From assembly GCF_013426895.1 (NCBI RefSeq), contig NZ_AP023174.1, forward strand, positions 558,001 to 622,000: a stretch of 64,000 nt of DNA, in the 5' to 3' direction. A model generated the notes under the pieces. It did no database searches, was not told where the DNA came from, and saw nothing but the letters and a program-made list of their open reading frames with translations. Within the stretch, counting starts at the first letter, position 1. Every line of letters starts with the position of its first letter. Position numbers and translations under genes: made by a program. Shown here one piece after another: positions 37,627 through 47,435 of this stretch. This stretch comes from Paraburkholderia largidicola (lineage in GTDB: Bacteria; Pseudomonadota; Gammaproteobacteria; Burkholderiales; Burkholderiaceae).

Positions 37627-38418
37627 TCACCGGCGCAAATACTGCGCCACCAAACTCACTCCATACACCAGCGCCGCGAGCAAGGTAATCCAGAAACTCG
37701 TCGGCCAATCGGTATAAAAGGCGAGCGTCACACCAATCCACGCCTGCGCAAGCGCAAGCAGCGCCGCAAGAACGAGCCCGACAGAAAGCCTGGTCGACAG
37801 GTTTTGCGCCGCGGCCGCCGGTCCGACCATCAGCGTGAACACGAGCAGCACGCCGACGATCTGCGTGCACGCGGCGACTGCAAGCGCCGCGATCGCCAGA
37901 AACAGCACCGACACGAGACGCAGCGACACGCCTTTCGCTTCGGCCAGTTCCGGCTGCAACGAGGCAAACAGCAAAGGCCGCATGATGGCGGCTAGCGCCA
38001 CCAGACTGACGACGCCGAGCGCGGCCAGCACCGCCAGCGTCGACGAACTGACGCCGAGCACGTTGCCGAACAGCAGCGCCGTCACCTGCGTCGCGTACGC
38101 GGTGAAGAAGTGCAGAAACAGCAAGCCGAAGCCCAGCGCCAGCGACAGCACCACGCCGATCGCCACATCGCGCCCCGCGAGCTTTTCACCCAACGCGCCC
38201 ATGCCGACGCCCGCCGCGAGCGTGAAGCCGATCATCCCCCAGATCGGCGAAACGCCGATCAGTACCGCGCCCGTCGCGCCCGTGAAGCCGACGTGCGACA
38301 GCGCGTGTCCCGCGAACGTCTGCCCTCGCATCACCAGGAAATAGCCGACGATGCCCGACAGCACCGCGACAATCCCCGACGCCGCAAAGGCGTTCACCAT
38401 GAAATCGTATTCAAACAT
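37627..38418 (-). CDS. znuB: Zinc ABC transporter permease
   Basis: The 263-residue ABC-3 family membrane protein forms the zinc channel of ZnuABC. It begins MFEYDFMVNAFAASGIVAVL and carries GYFLVMRGQTFAGHALSHVGFTG, the classical ABC-3 region, among about eight spans. ATG 38418 overlaps the end of znuC by 8 bases, indicating coupled translation. Last gene of the zur–znuA–znuC–znuB operon. Confidence 0.93.
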   Translation of the reverse strand: MFEYDFMVNAFAASGIVAVLSGIVGYFLVMRGQTFAGHALSHVGFTGATGAVLIGVSPIWGMIGFTLAAGVGMGALGEKLAGRDVAIGVVLSLALGFGLLFLHFFTAYATQVTALLFGNVLGVSSSTLAVLAALGVVSLVALAAIMRPLLFASLQPELAEAKGVSLRLVSVLFLAIAALAVAACTQIVGVLLVFTLMVGPAAAAQNLSTRLSVGLVLAALLALAQAWIGVTLAFYTDWPTSFWITLLAALVYGVSLVAQYLRR

Positions 38419-39337
38419 CGTGCGTGTGTCCGTCGCTTGAGGCGTGATGATGGGCATGCTTTTGCCCATGCGCGTGACCGTGCGAATGTCCGTGGCCATG
38501 CGGCTCGCCATGCTGATGGTCGTCGTCTTCGTGCTCGTGGTCGTGCTTCTCGACGTCGAAGTCGCCCGACATCACGAAGATGCGGCCATTCACGCGCATT
38601 ACGTCGATGGTCGAACCGTACAGGCGCGAGAGCACCGGCTTCGTAATCACTTCATCGACGGTGCCCAGCGCGGCGACGCCATTGCCGAGATACAGCACGC
38701 GGTCGAGCGCATGCAGCAGCGGATTGAGTTCGTGCGCGGAGAACAGCACGGCGATACCGAGTTCCTGCTGCACGCGCTTCACCAGTTCCACGACGGTTTT
38801 CTGATGATGCGGATCGAGACTGATGAGCGGCTCGTCGAGCAGCAGCAGACGCGGATTGCCGAGCAGGCATTGCGCGAGCAGCAGCCGCTGCCGCTCGCCG
38901 CCCGATAGCTCCGACAACGGACGCGCAGCCAGCGCCGTGCCGCCGACCAGTTCCAGCACACGCTCGACATCGGCGCGCGCCTTCGCATCCGCATGCGGCA
39001 AACCCCAGCGATGCCCGTCCGCCGCCATCGCGACAAAATCGCGGCCACGGACGCGCCGGCCGGCGAGCGCGCTGCGCGTCTGCGGCATGTAGCCGATCGA
39101 CGGGTTGCCGCGCATCACCGGCTCACCGAGCACGCGCACCGCGCCGCTCGCCGCCGGGACGAGGCCGAGCACCGAGCGCATCAGCGTCGTCTTGCCCGCG
39201 CCGTTCGGCCCGAGCACACCGATGAATTCGCCCTGGCGGATCGTGAAGCTGGTGTCGCGCAGGATCGTCCGGTCGCCGAGTTCGAGCGTCACGCGATCCA
39301 GTTCGAGCACGGGCGCGTTGCCCGACGACATGTTCAT
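38411..39337 (-). CDS. znuC: Zinc ABC transporter ATP-binding protein with His-rich tail
   Basis: The 308-residue ATPase has Walker A GPNGAGKTTLMRSVLG, the signature LSGGERQRLLLAQ, Walker B LLLLDEPLISLDP and the H-loop SAHELNPLLHA. After residue 260 comes a long His/Asp/Glu-rich tail (HDHEHEDDDHQHGEPHGHG and on), which probably buffers or senses zinc. ATG 39337 overlaps the znuA stop (ATGA). The His-tail is common in Burkholderia ZnuC-like proteins and supports zinc as substrate. Confidence 0.94.
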   Translation of the reverse strand: MNMSSGNAPVLELDRVTLELGDRTILRDTSFTIRQGEFIGVLGPNGAGKTTLMRSVLGLVPAASGAVRVLGEPVMRGNPSIGYMPQTRSALAGRRVRGRDFVAMAADGHRWGLPHADAKARADVERVLELVGGTALAARPLSELSGGERQRLLLAQCLLGNPRLLLLDEPLISLDPHHQKTVVELVKRVQQELGIAVLFSAHELNPLLHALDRVLYLGNGVAALGTVDEVITKPVLSRLYGSTIDVMRVNGRIFVMSGDFDVEKHDHEHEDDDHQHGEPHGHGHSHGHAHGQKHAHHHASSDGHTHDV

Positions 39338-40254
39338 TGAGTCGTTCCCTTGTTCGCGCTGCCTGCGGCGAGCGCGTTGCCGAGCGCATCGAGTTGCGCC
39401 AGCATCCATTGCTGGTAGTTCTTGCCGGCCGGTTGCGTCTCCGTCACGCTGACCGTCGGCACATGCGATTGCTGCGCGAGTTTCAGCATGCGTTTGGTCA
39501 GCGCCTCGGTTGCCTGGCTGTTATAGATCAGCGCGCGCACGTGTCGCTCGCGAAGATCGCGCTCGAACGCGGCAATATCCGACGCGCTCGCTTCCGTGTC
39601 GTTCATCGCGGCCAGCTGGAAGCGCTGGTTGCGCATGTCGAGTCCAATCGCATCCGACATGTAGCCGAACACCGGCTCCGTCGCCGTCACGCTCACATGC
39701 GCATACTGGCTGCGCAGCGTGGCGACCTTGTCGGCGATCGGCTTGAGCGAGTCGAGAAACTTCGCGAGGTTCGCATCATACGCCGCCTTGTGTGCCGGAT
39801 CAGCCGACGCGAGCGCCGCGCTCACCGCGCGTGCGACAGCGGGCATCGTCGACGGGTCGTACCACAGATGCGGATTGTCGCCGCTTTTCTTGCCGACCAG
39901 TTCTGCCGCGACGATCGTCGTGCGCTTGTCGTTCTTCGATACGTTCAGCAGCTTCGCCATCCACGGATCGTAGTCGGCGCCGTTGTAGACGACAAGGCTC
40001 GCGTGCTGCAAGGCGCGCGCTGTTTTCGGGCTGGCTTCGAACAGATGCGGGTCCTGATCCGGATTGCTGAGAATGCTTGTCACGTCGACACGGTCGCCGC
40101 CCAGTTGCTTGACGACGTCGCCATAGAAATTCTCCGCGGCGACGACGGGAATTTTCGTGTCCTGGGCGTGCGCGGCCTGGCCGACTGCAAAGACGAAAAC
40201 CGTCGAAGCGACGGCGCGCATCAGAAACTTCCACATCGAATTGTTCTTCTTCAT
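39334..40254 (-). CDS. znuA: Zinc/metal ABC transporter substrate-binding protein
   Basis: This 306-residue periplasmic protein of the cluster 9 family captures zinc. It has a signal peptide ending QAAHAQ. The metal-ligand histidines are likely in NPDQDPHLFEAS, GDNPHLWYDPST and the VSVTATEPVFGYMSDAIG region. It lacks the long His-loop of E. coli ZnuA. It is followed by znuC with a 4-base overlap and preceded by zur with a 57-base gap. Manganese as substrate is possible for the family, but zur and the His tail of ZnuC favour zinc. Confidence 0.9.
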   Translation of the reverse strand: MKKNNSMWKFLMRAVASTVFVFAVGQAAHAQDTKIPVVAAENFYGDVVKQLGGDRVDVTSILSNPDQDPHLFEASPKTARALQHASLVVYNGADYDPWMAKLLNVSKNDKRTTIVAAELVGKKSGDNPHLWYDPSTMPAVARAVSAALASADPAHKAAYDANLAKFLDSLKPIADKVATLRSQYAHVSVTATEPVFGYMSDAIGLDMRNQRFQLAAMNDTEASASDIAAFERDLRERHVRALIYNSQATEALTKRMLKLAQQSHVPTVSVTETQPAGKNYQQWMLAQLDALGNALAAGSANKGTTQ

Positions 40255-40311
40255 CGGGATGACCTGTGTTGCCTGAGAGGCGTCTGGGTTGAATGGAAGG
40301 GTGTGTCTGGG

Positions 40312-40812
40312 TCAGGGATGGCCGTGCTTGCAGGCGGCGCACAGCCCGCTCAGTTCGACGACCTGGTGATGCACTTCGAATCCATGCGCGGGCGCGCTGC
40401 CCGACAGTTGCGCGGCCAGCCCGTCGCCGGGAATCTCGAGCGTTTCGCCGCATGCATCGCACATCAGAAACTGGCTCTGATGCGGCTCGCCCATCTGGCA
40501 GCACGCGAAAAACGCATTCTTCGATTCGATCCGATGCACGAAACCGTGCTCCACGAGGAAATCGAGCGCGCGATACACGGTGGTCGGCGGGACGCGGCCG
40601 CGCTGCGGCTCCAGCGCGGTCAGCAGGTCGTATGCGCCGATGGGGCGCTCGCTCTGCGCGATCAGCGCGTAGACCTGGCGACGCAAAGTCGTCAGCGCGA
40701 GACCGCGCTCGGCGGCGAGCGCATCGGCGCGCGCGAGCTTGTGCGAAAGCCGGGCGGCCTGATCGGCGGAATCGGCAGCGTGAACAGGATGAGCATCGGA
40801 TGAGCGGGCCAT
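40312..40812 (-). CDS. zur: Fur-family zinc uptake regulator
   Basis: The 166-residue regulator has a winged helix in the N-terminal half (VYALIAQSERPIGAYDLLTAL, then PPTTVYRALDFLVEHG) and a C-terminal dimer domain with the structural zinc site CDACGE and CAACKHGHP. This second CxxC pattern near the end is typical of Zur. It is the first gene of the operon, so it represses its own transcription and znuACB when zinc is ample, through the site at 40850 (inference). Confidence 0.9.
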   Translation of the reverse strand: MARSSDAHPVHAADSADQAARLSHKLARADALAAERGLALTTLRRQVYALIAQSERPIGAYDLLTALEPQRGRVPPTTVYRALDFLVEHGFVHRIESKNAFFACCQMGEPHQSQFLMCDACGETLEIPGDGLAAQLSGSAPAHGFEVHHQVVELSGLCAACKHGHP

Positions 40813-40849
40813 GGCGCGAACTCCGGACAGCGTCAGATTGAACGAAGGC

Positions 40850-40869
40850 GAAATGATATAACGTATCTC
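40850..40869 (-). promoter_or_regulatory. Zur-box-like palindrome upstream of zur–znuACB
   Basis: GAAATGATATAACGTATCTC is an imperfect palindrome resembling the Zur consensus GAAATGTTATANTATAACA. It lies 38 bases before the zur ATG, where a promoter is expected. Confidence 0.65.
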
Positions 40870-40980
40870 GAAAAATTGTCATTGCCCGTTGCAAAGTCAT
40901 CGCCGATTCTTAGGAAGGAACAACCGAAACACGCATTCCGGTGCTGCCGCGCTGCACCATCGAAATTGCGCGGCGCGCCT

Positions 40981-41034
40981 TGACATGACCGGACACGTAT
41001 CCGATCATTCGATCAGAACGAGAGCAATTGCTCG
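40981..41034 (+). promoter_or_regulatory. Promoter and palindromic operator of the smo polyol operon
   Basis: A −35 box TTGACA (40981–40986) is followed after 17 bases by GATCAT (weak −10). The palindrome GAGCAATTGCTC (41023–41034) lies just downstream; the 14-mer GAGAGCAATTGCTC differs by one base from one at 53523 upstream of dalD. The SorC-type regulator encoded at 49278 is the natural candidate to bind both. Confidence 0.55.
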
Positions 41035-41091
41035 ATCACCGAGCGTTAGCTCATGCTGAATCGAAGAAATCAAACGAACCGGAGACAGGTT

Positions 41092-41874
41092 GTGACAGCC
41101 CGACTGCAAGGCAAGGTGGCGATTCTCACGGGCGCAGCGAGCGGTATCGGCGAAGCGGTGGCGCGCCGGTATCTCGAGGAGGGCGCGCGCTGCGTACTGG
41201 TGGACGTGAAGCCGGCCAACGAATTCGCGCACGCACTGCGCGAAACGGACGGCGACCGCGTGCTGACGCTGAGCGCGGACGTCACGAAGCGCGAAGACAT
41301 CGCGCGCATCGTCGAGCAGACGGTGCAGCGGTTCGGCCAGATCGACATTCTCTTCAACAATGCGGCGCTGTTCGACATGCGCCCGATCCTCGACGAATCC
41401 TGGGACATCTTCGACAAACTCTTCGCGGTCAACGTGAAGGGCATGTTCTTTCTGATGCAGTCCGTCGCACAGCGTATGGTCGACCAGGGCCACGGCGGCA
41501 AGATCATCAATATGTCGTCGCAGGCGGGCCGCCGCGGCGAGGCACTCGTGTCGCATTACTGCGCGACCAAGGCAGCCGTGCTCAGCTACACGCAGTCGGC
41601 CGCGCTGGCGCTTGCGCCACACAAGATCAACGTGAACGGCATCGCACCGGGCGTCGTGGATACGCCGATGTGGGAACAGGTCGATGCGCTTTTCGCGCGT
41701 TACGAGAACCGGCCGCTGGGCGAGAAGAAGCGTCTCGTCGGTGAAGCGGTGCCGCTGGGCAGGATGGGGCTGCCTGCGGATCTGACGGGGGCGGCGCTGT
41801 TCCTCGCGTCTTCGGATACGGATTACATCACCGCGCAAACCCTGAACGTCGACGGCGGCAACTGGATGAGCTGA
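41092..41874 (+). CDS. smoS: SDR-family polyol (sorbitol/galactitol) dehydrogenase
   Basis: The 260-residue short-chain dehydrogenase probably oxidises D-sorbitol to fructose, as SmoS does. It shows the cofactor loop GAASGIGEAVARRY, LFNNAALFD, catalytic Ser in IINMSSQAGRRG, YxxxK in SHYCATKAA and the C-terminal QTLNVDGGNWMS. The GTG at 41092 was chosen because GGAGACAGG lies 7 bases before it; ATG 41053 would add 13 residues without a good site. First gene of the smo-like operon. Confidence 0.85.
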   Translation: MTARLQGKVAILTGAASGIGEAVARRYLEEGARCVLVDVKPANEFAHALRETDGDRVLTLSADVTKREDIARIVEQTVQRFGQIDILFNNAALFDMRPILDESWDIFDKLFAVNVKGMFFLMQSVAQRMVDQGHGGKIINMSSQAGRRGEALVSHYCATKAAVLSYTQSAALALAPHKINVNGIAPGVVDTPMWEQVDALFARYENRPLGEKKRLVGEAVPLGRMGLPADLTGAALFLASSDTDYITAQTLNVDGGNWMS

Positions 41875-41980
41875 CCGTCATTCATTCACCGGCATCCGCA
41901 CGACGGCGCCACACAAACGCAAGCGCCGCTCACGTACCGATCAAGTACCAAAACGCAAGTACGAATAAAGGAGACAAACG

Positions 41981-43303
41981 ATGAAGCCCACCTGCAAACC
42001 CGCGCTCAACGTATTCGGCGCAGCGGCGCTAGCATTCGCCGCATTCAGCGCGAACGCGGCGACCGTCACGATCGCCACGTTGAACAACCCGGACATGATC
42101 GAGTTGAAGAAGCTGTCGCCGGCATTCGAGAAAGCGAATCCCGACATCAAGCTCAACTGGGTGATTCTCGAAGAAAACGTGCTGCGTCAGCGCGCGACAA
42201 CGGACATCACGACGGGCAGTGGCCAGTTCGACGTGATGACGATCGGCGCGTATGAGACGCCGCAATGGGGCAAGCGCGGCTGGCTGACGCCGCTCACCGG
42301 CCTGCCCGCTGATTACGACCTGAACGACGTCGTGAAGACGGCGCGCGACGGCCTGTCGTACAACGGCTCGCTGTACGCGCTGCCGTTCTACGTCGAAAGC
42401 TCGATGACGTATTACCGCAAGGATCTGTTCGCGGCGAAGGGCCTGAAGATGCCCGATCAGCCGACCTACGACCAGATCGCCCAGTTCGCCGAGAAGCTGA
42501 CGGACAAGGCCAACGGCGTCTACGGCATCTGTCTGCGCGGCAAGGCGGGCTGGGGCGAGAACATGGCCTACGCGACGACGGTCGTGAACACGTTCGGCGG
42601 CCGCTGGTTCGACGAGAAGTGGAACGCGCAGCTCACCACGCCCGAATGGAAGAAGGCGATTTCGTTCTACGTCGATCTGCTGAAGAAGTACGGCCCGCCG
42701 GGAGCCAGCTCGAACGGTTTCAACGAAAACCTCACGCTGATGTCGTCGGGCAAGTGCGGGATGTGGATCGACGCGACGGTTGCCGCCGGCATGCTCTACA
42801 ACAAGCAGCAATCGCAGATCGCCGACAAGGTCGGTTTTGCAGCCGCGCCGACGGCCGTTACGCCGAAGGGCTCGCACTGGCTGTGGGCGTGGGCGCTAGC
42901 CATTCCGAAGTCGTCGAAGCAGGCGGACGCGGCGAAGAAGTTCATCTCGTGGGCGACTTCGAAGCAATACATCGAACTGGTCGCGAAGGATGAGGGCTGG
43001 GCCTCGGTGCCGCCCGGCACGCGTCAGTCGACCTACGCGCGCCCCGAGTACAAGCAGGCTGCGCCGTTCAGCGACTTCGTGCTGAAGGCGATCGAAACCG
43101 CCGATCCGGATCATCCGACGTTGAAGCCGGTGCCGTACACGGGTGTGCAGTTCGTCGGCATCCCTGAGTTCCAGTCGTTCGGCACGGTGGTCGGTCAGAG
43201 CATCTCGGGCGCGGTGGCAGGCCAGATGACGGTCGATCAGGCGCTGGCAGCCGGCAACGCGACGGCGGATCGCGCCGTCAAGCAGGCCGGTTATCAGAAG
43301 TAA
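41981..43303 (+). CDS. smoE: Polyol ABC transporter substrate-binding protein
   Basis: This 440-residue periplasmic family 1 binding protein has a signal peptide ending FSANAATV. The mature part starts VTIATLNNPDMIELKKLSPA and shows the SmoE/MtlE pattern: FDVMTIGAYETPQWGKRGWL and YALPFYVESSMTYYRKDLF. It should bind sorbitol, mannitol or arabitol. AAAGGAGACAAACG precedes the ATG. A 204-base gap before smoF may contain processing signals. Confidence 0.92.
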   Translation: MKPTCKPALNVFGAAALAFAAFSANAATVTIATLNNPDMIELKKLSPAFEKANPDIKLNWVILEENVLRQRATTDITTGSGQFDVMTIGAYETPQWGKRGWLTPLTGLPADYDLNDVVKTARDGLSYNGSLYALPFYVESSMTYYRKDLFAAKGLKMPDQPTYDQIAQFAEKLTDKANGVYGICLRGKAGWGENMAYATTVVNTFGGRWFDEKWNAQLTTPEWKKAISFYVDLLKKYGPPGASSNGFNENLTLMSSGKCGMWIDATVAAGMLYNKQQSQIADKVGFAAAPTAVTPKGSHWLWAWALAIPKSSKQADAAKKFISWATSKQYIELVAKDEGWASVPPGTRQSTYARPEYKQAAPFSDFVLKAIETADPDHPTLKPVPYTGVQFVGIPEFQSFGTVVGQSISGAVAGQMTVDQALAAGNATADRAVKQAGYQK

Positions 43304-43507
43304 GGCCTCGCCGCACAATGGCACGCCGTCTGCTTGACCCCCACGCGGGCGGCGTGTCCACGATCGAGACCGGAACTGATATCGCAGCCTCGAAGTAAGC
43401 CGGATCAGATGGAAAGCGCCGGCTGACAATGCATCGTCAGCCGGACCCTGGCAGCACAGCGTGCCGCACGCCCCGCGGACCGCGCACTACCGAAGAGGTG
43501 GTCCATC

Positions 43508-44446
43508 ATGCGTCAACACTTGCGTCTACCCCTCATGCATGCCCATCCCCAAACCGAACACGAGCGCGAAGAGCGCAAAGCCGCGCACGCGCGCTGGCTC
43601 GTCATGCCGTCCGTAGGCGTTCTCGTCCTGTGGATGGCGATTCCTCTCGCGATGACGATCTGGTTTTCGTTCTCGCGCTACAACCTGCTGAATCCGGACG
43701 TGAAAGGATTCGCCGGTTTCGATAACTACAAGTTTCTCGCCAGCGACCCATCCTTCGGTCCGTCGATCCTGCACACGATGCAGTTGATCATCTCGGTACT
43801 GGTGATCACAGTCGTGGGCGGCGTACTGCTGGCGGTGCTGTTCGACCGCAAGTTTTACGGACAGGGCATCGCGCGGCTGCTCGCCATCGCGCCGTTCTTC
43901 GTGATGCCGACCGTGAGCGCGCTGATCTGGAAGAACATGATCCTGCACCCGGTGTACGGGCTCATCGCGCAAGGCATGCGCGCGCTGGGTATGACACCGA
44001 TCGACTGGTTCGCTGATTATCCGTTGATTGCCGTGATCATCATCGTCGCGTGGCAGTGGTTGCCCTTCGCGTTCCTCATTCTGTTCACGGCGATCCAGTC
44101 ACTCGATCAGGAGCAGAAGGAAGCCGCGAAGATCGATGGCGCCGGTCCATTCTCGATGTTCTTCTTCATCACGCTGCCGCACCTGAAGCGCGCGATCGCG
44201 GTCGTGGTGATGATGGAAACCATTTTCCTGCTGTCGATCTTCGCTGAAATCTACACGACGACGGGCGGTGGCCCAGGCAACGCGACGACCAACCTGTCGT
44301 ACCTGATCTACGCGCTCGGCCTGCAACAGTTCGACGTTGGCCTCGCATCCGCAGGCGGGATTCTCGCTGTGGTGCTCGCGAATATCGTGTCGTTCTTCCT
44401 CGTGCGCATGCTCGCGAAGAACCTGAAAGGGGAGTACGAAAAATGA
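43508..44446 (+). CDS. smoF: Polyol ABC transporter permease 1
   Basis: The 312-residue MalF-type inner-membrane permease has six spans after a charged N-terminus (HPQTEHEREERKAAHARW). The EAA loop is EQKEAAKIDGAGPFSMFFFI, where the ATPase SmoK docks. ATG 43508 follows GAAGAGGTGG. The end overlaps smoG by 4 bases (ATGA). Partner of SmoE, SmoG and SmoK. Confidence 0.92.
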   Translation: MRQHLRLPLMHAHPQTEHEREERKAAHARWLVMPSVGVLVLWMAIPLAMTIWFSFSRYNLLNPDVKGFAGFDNYKFLASDPSFGPSILHTMQLIISVLVITVVGGVLLAVLFDRKFYGQGIARLLAIAPFFVMPTVSALIWKNMILHPVYGLIAQGMRALGMTPIDWFADYPLIAVIIIVAWQWLPFAFLILFTAIQSLDQEQKEAAKIDGAGPFSMFFFITLPHLKRAIAVVVMMETIFLLSIFAEIYTTTGGGPGNATTNLSYLIYALGLQQFDVGLASAGGILAVVLANIVSFFLVRMLAKNLKGEYEK

Positions 44447-45309
44447 GCCAGGTTGCCGCTACACCCGTTGCAGCGAATCTTTCGAAGACGAACTCGCCGT
44501 TGGCCGTCATCCGGCGCAGCATTCCGGGCGTCCTTGCGTGGCTGATTGCGCTGCTGCTGTTCTTCCCGATCTTCTGGATGACGATCACGGCATTCAAGAC
44601 GGAGCAGCAGGCTTACGCATCGTCGCTGTTCTTCGTGCCGACGCTCGAAAGCTTCCGCGAAGTCTTCGCACGCAGCAATTACTTCGGCTTCGCGTGGAAC
44701 TCGATCCTGATCTCGGTCGGGGTCACGCTGCTATGCCTGATTCTGGCCGTGCCGTGCGCCTACGCGATGGCATTCTTCCCGACGCGCCGCACGCAGAAAG
44801 TGCTGCTGTGGATGCTGTCGACGAAGATGATGCCGTCCGTCGGCGTGCTGGTGCCGATCTATCTGCTGTGGAAGAACAGCGGACTGCTCGACAGCGTGAG
44901 CGGCCTCGTGATCGTCTACACGCTGATCAATCTGCCCATCGCCGTGTGGATGTCGTTCACGTACTTCGCGGAAATTCCGCGCGACATTCTCGAAGCGGGG
45001 CGTATCGACGGCGCGGCGACGTGGCAGGAAATCGTCTATCTGCTGATGCCGATGTCGCTGCCGGGGCTTGCATCGACGGCGCTGCTGCTCGTGATCCTGT
45101 CGTGGAACGAGGCGTTCTGGAGCATCAACCTGTCCAGTTCGAACGCCGCGCCGCTCACGGTGTTCATCGCGTCGTATTCGAGTCCTGAAGGGCTGTTCTG
45201 GGCGAAGCTGTCGGCAGCATCGTTGCTGGCCGTCGCGCCGATCCTGATCGTCGGCTGGGTTTCGCAGAAACAGCTGGTGCGTGGCCTTACCTTCGGGGCG
45301 GTCAAGTGA
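44443..45309 (+). CDS. smoG: Polyol ABC transporter permease 2
   Basis: The 288-residue MalG-type permease has six spans and the EAA loop DILEAGRIDGAATWQEIVYL. The N-terminal 30 residues are polar, and the first span is PGVLAWLIALLLFFPIFWMT. It overlaps smoF by 4 bases at its start and the HAD gene by 4 bases (GTGA) at its end, so translation is coupled through all three. Confidence 0.92.
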   Translation: MSQVAATPVAANLSKTNSPLAVIRRSIPGVLAWLIALLLFFPIFWMTITAFKTEQQAYASSLFFVPTLESFREVFARSNYFGFAWNSILISVGVTLLCLILAVPCAYAMAFFPTRRTQKVLLWMLSTKMMPSVGVLVPIYLLWKNSGLLDSVSGLVIVYTLINLPIAVWMSFTYFAEIPRDILEAGRIDGAATWQEIVYLLMPMSLPGLASTALLLVILSWNEAFWSINLSSSNAAPLTVFIASYSSPEGLFWAKLSAASLLAVAPILIVGWVSQKQLVRGLTFGAVK

Positions 45310-46013
45310 CGGAGATCAGAACAGAGGCCGCAGTTGTCCCTGGCGTCGCCCTCATCTGCGATTGCGACGGCGTACTGATCGACAGCGAAGCCGTCGCCGC
45401 CGCAGTGCTCGTCGAGGAGCTGGAAGCGCGCTGGCCCGGGACGGACGTCGCGCCCGTCGTGATGCCGCTGCTCGGTCTGCGCACGGAACGCGTGCTGGCA
45501 GGGACGGCGTCGGCGCTCGGCAAAGCGCTCGACGAGGTCGATGTGGAAGCGATTCGCAGCGCAGTCGAGCGGGCGGCCGTCAAGGCGCCGATGGTGGACG
45601 GCATCGAGGCCGCGCTCGCGAGCATTCCGTTGACGAAGGCTTGCGCGAGCAACAGCTTTCGCGCGTATGTCGAAGCGGCGCTGGCGCGCACGGGCCTCGT
45701 GAAGCATTTCGGCGACAGGCTGTTCTGCGCGGATTCCGTCGCGCATCCGAAGCCCGCCCCCGACGTCTACCTCGCCGCCGCGCGTGGGCTCGGCGTGAAC
45801 CCGGAAGCGTGCCTCGTGATCGAGGACAGCGTGGCGGGCGTGACGGCGGCGACGGCAGCGGGTATGACGGTGTATGGATTCATCGGCGGCGGCCACGCGA
45901 GCGAGGATCAGGTCGGCGCGCTGCGCCGCGTGGGCGCGCAACACGTATTCGACGACATGACGCAATTGCCGGAACTGGCCGCGCGATGGTTGCAGCGCGT
46001 GACGGTCGCATAG
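45306..46013 (+). CDS. HAD-superfamily phosphatase (beta-phosphoglucomutase-like)
   Basis: The 235-residue class IA HAD hydrolase has motif I ICDCDGVLIDSE, with nucleophile Asp19 and acid Asp21, Ser/Thr in SNSF-type ACASNSFRAYVE, Lys in HPKPAPDVYLAAARGLG, and the acidic pair in LVIEDSVAGV. It begins with GTG overlapping smoG. Its place inside a polyol transport operon suggests it removes phosphate from a sugar phosphate, for example toxic sorbitol 6-phosphate or fructose 1-phosphate; this is inference. Such genes occur in Burkholderia smo-type operons. Confidence 0.85.
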   Translation: MTEIRTEAAVVPGVALICDCDGVLIDSEAVAAAVLVEELEARWPGTDVAPVVMPLLGLRTERVLAGTASALGKALDEVDVEAIRSAVERAAVKAPMVDGIEAALASIPLTKACASNSFRAYVEAALARTGLVKHFGDRLFCADSVAHPKPAPDVYLAAARGLGVNPEACLVIEDSVAGVTAATAAGMTVYGFIGGGHASEDQVGALRRVGAQHVFDDMTQLPELAARWLQRVTVA

Positions 46014-46074
46014 GAAAGCAAGCGCGTTTCAGGGCAAGACGATTGAAAGCAGCAGTGAATTTCGGAGACACATC

Positions 46075-47184
<1,110 letters not shown>

Positions 47185-47238
47185 TTTGCGGCCTGGTTTG
47201 CGATCGGGTTCACAACCCGGTTCGCGACGCAGTCTGAC

Positions 47239-47278
47239 AGGCGCCGTTGCAACCTTTGCAACGGCGCCTTTCCTTTTT
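47239..47278 (+). terminator. Intrinsic terminator of the smo operon
   Basis: AGGCGCCGTTGCAA (47239–47252) and TTGCAACGGCGCCT (47256–47269) form a perfect 14-bp stem with a 3-base loop, followed by TTCCTTTTTG. Confidence 0.88.
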
Positions 47279-47435
47279 GCAGACTCGGACTTTTCCGATT
47301 TATCTGCGCTATCTCCCATATCAAAATTGCGCACCGTCTGACAGCACGCAGCCCGGCCAGGCCGAACGGTGCGTCCTGTCGGTTCCGTCCATTCCGTCAT
47401 ACGCGCCATCTACGTGCTTCCTGTCCGGATAGCGC

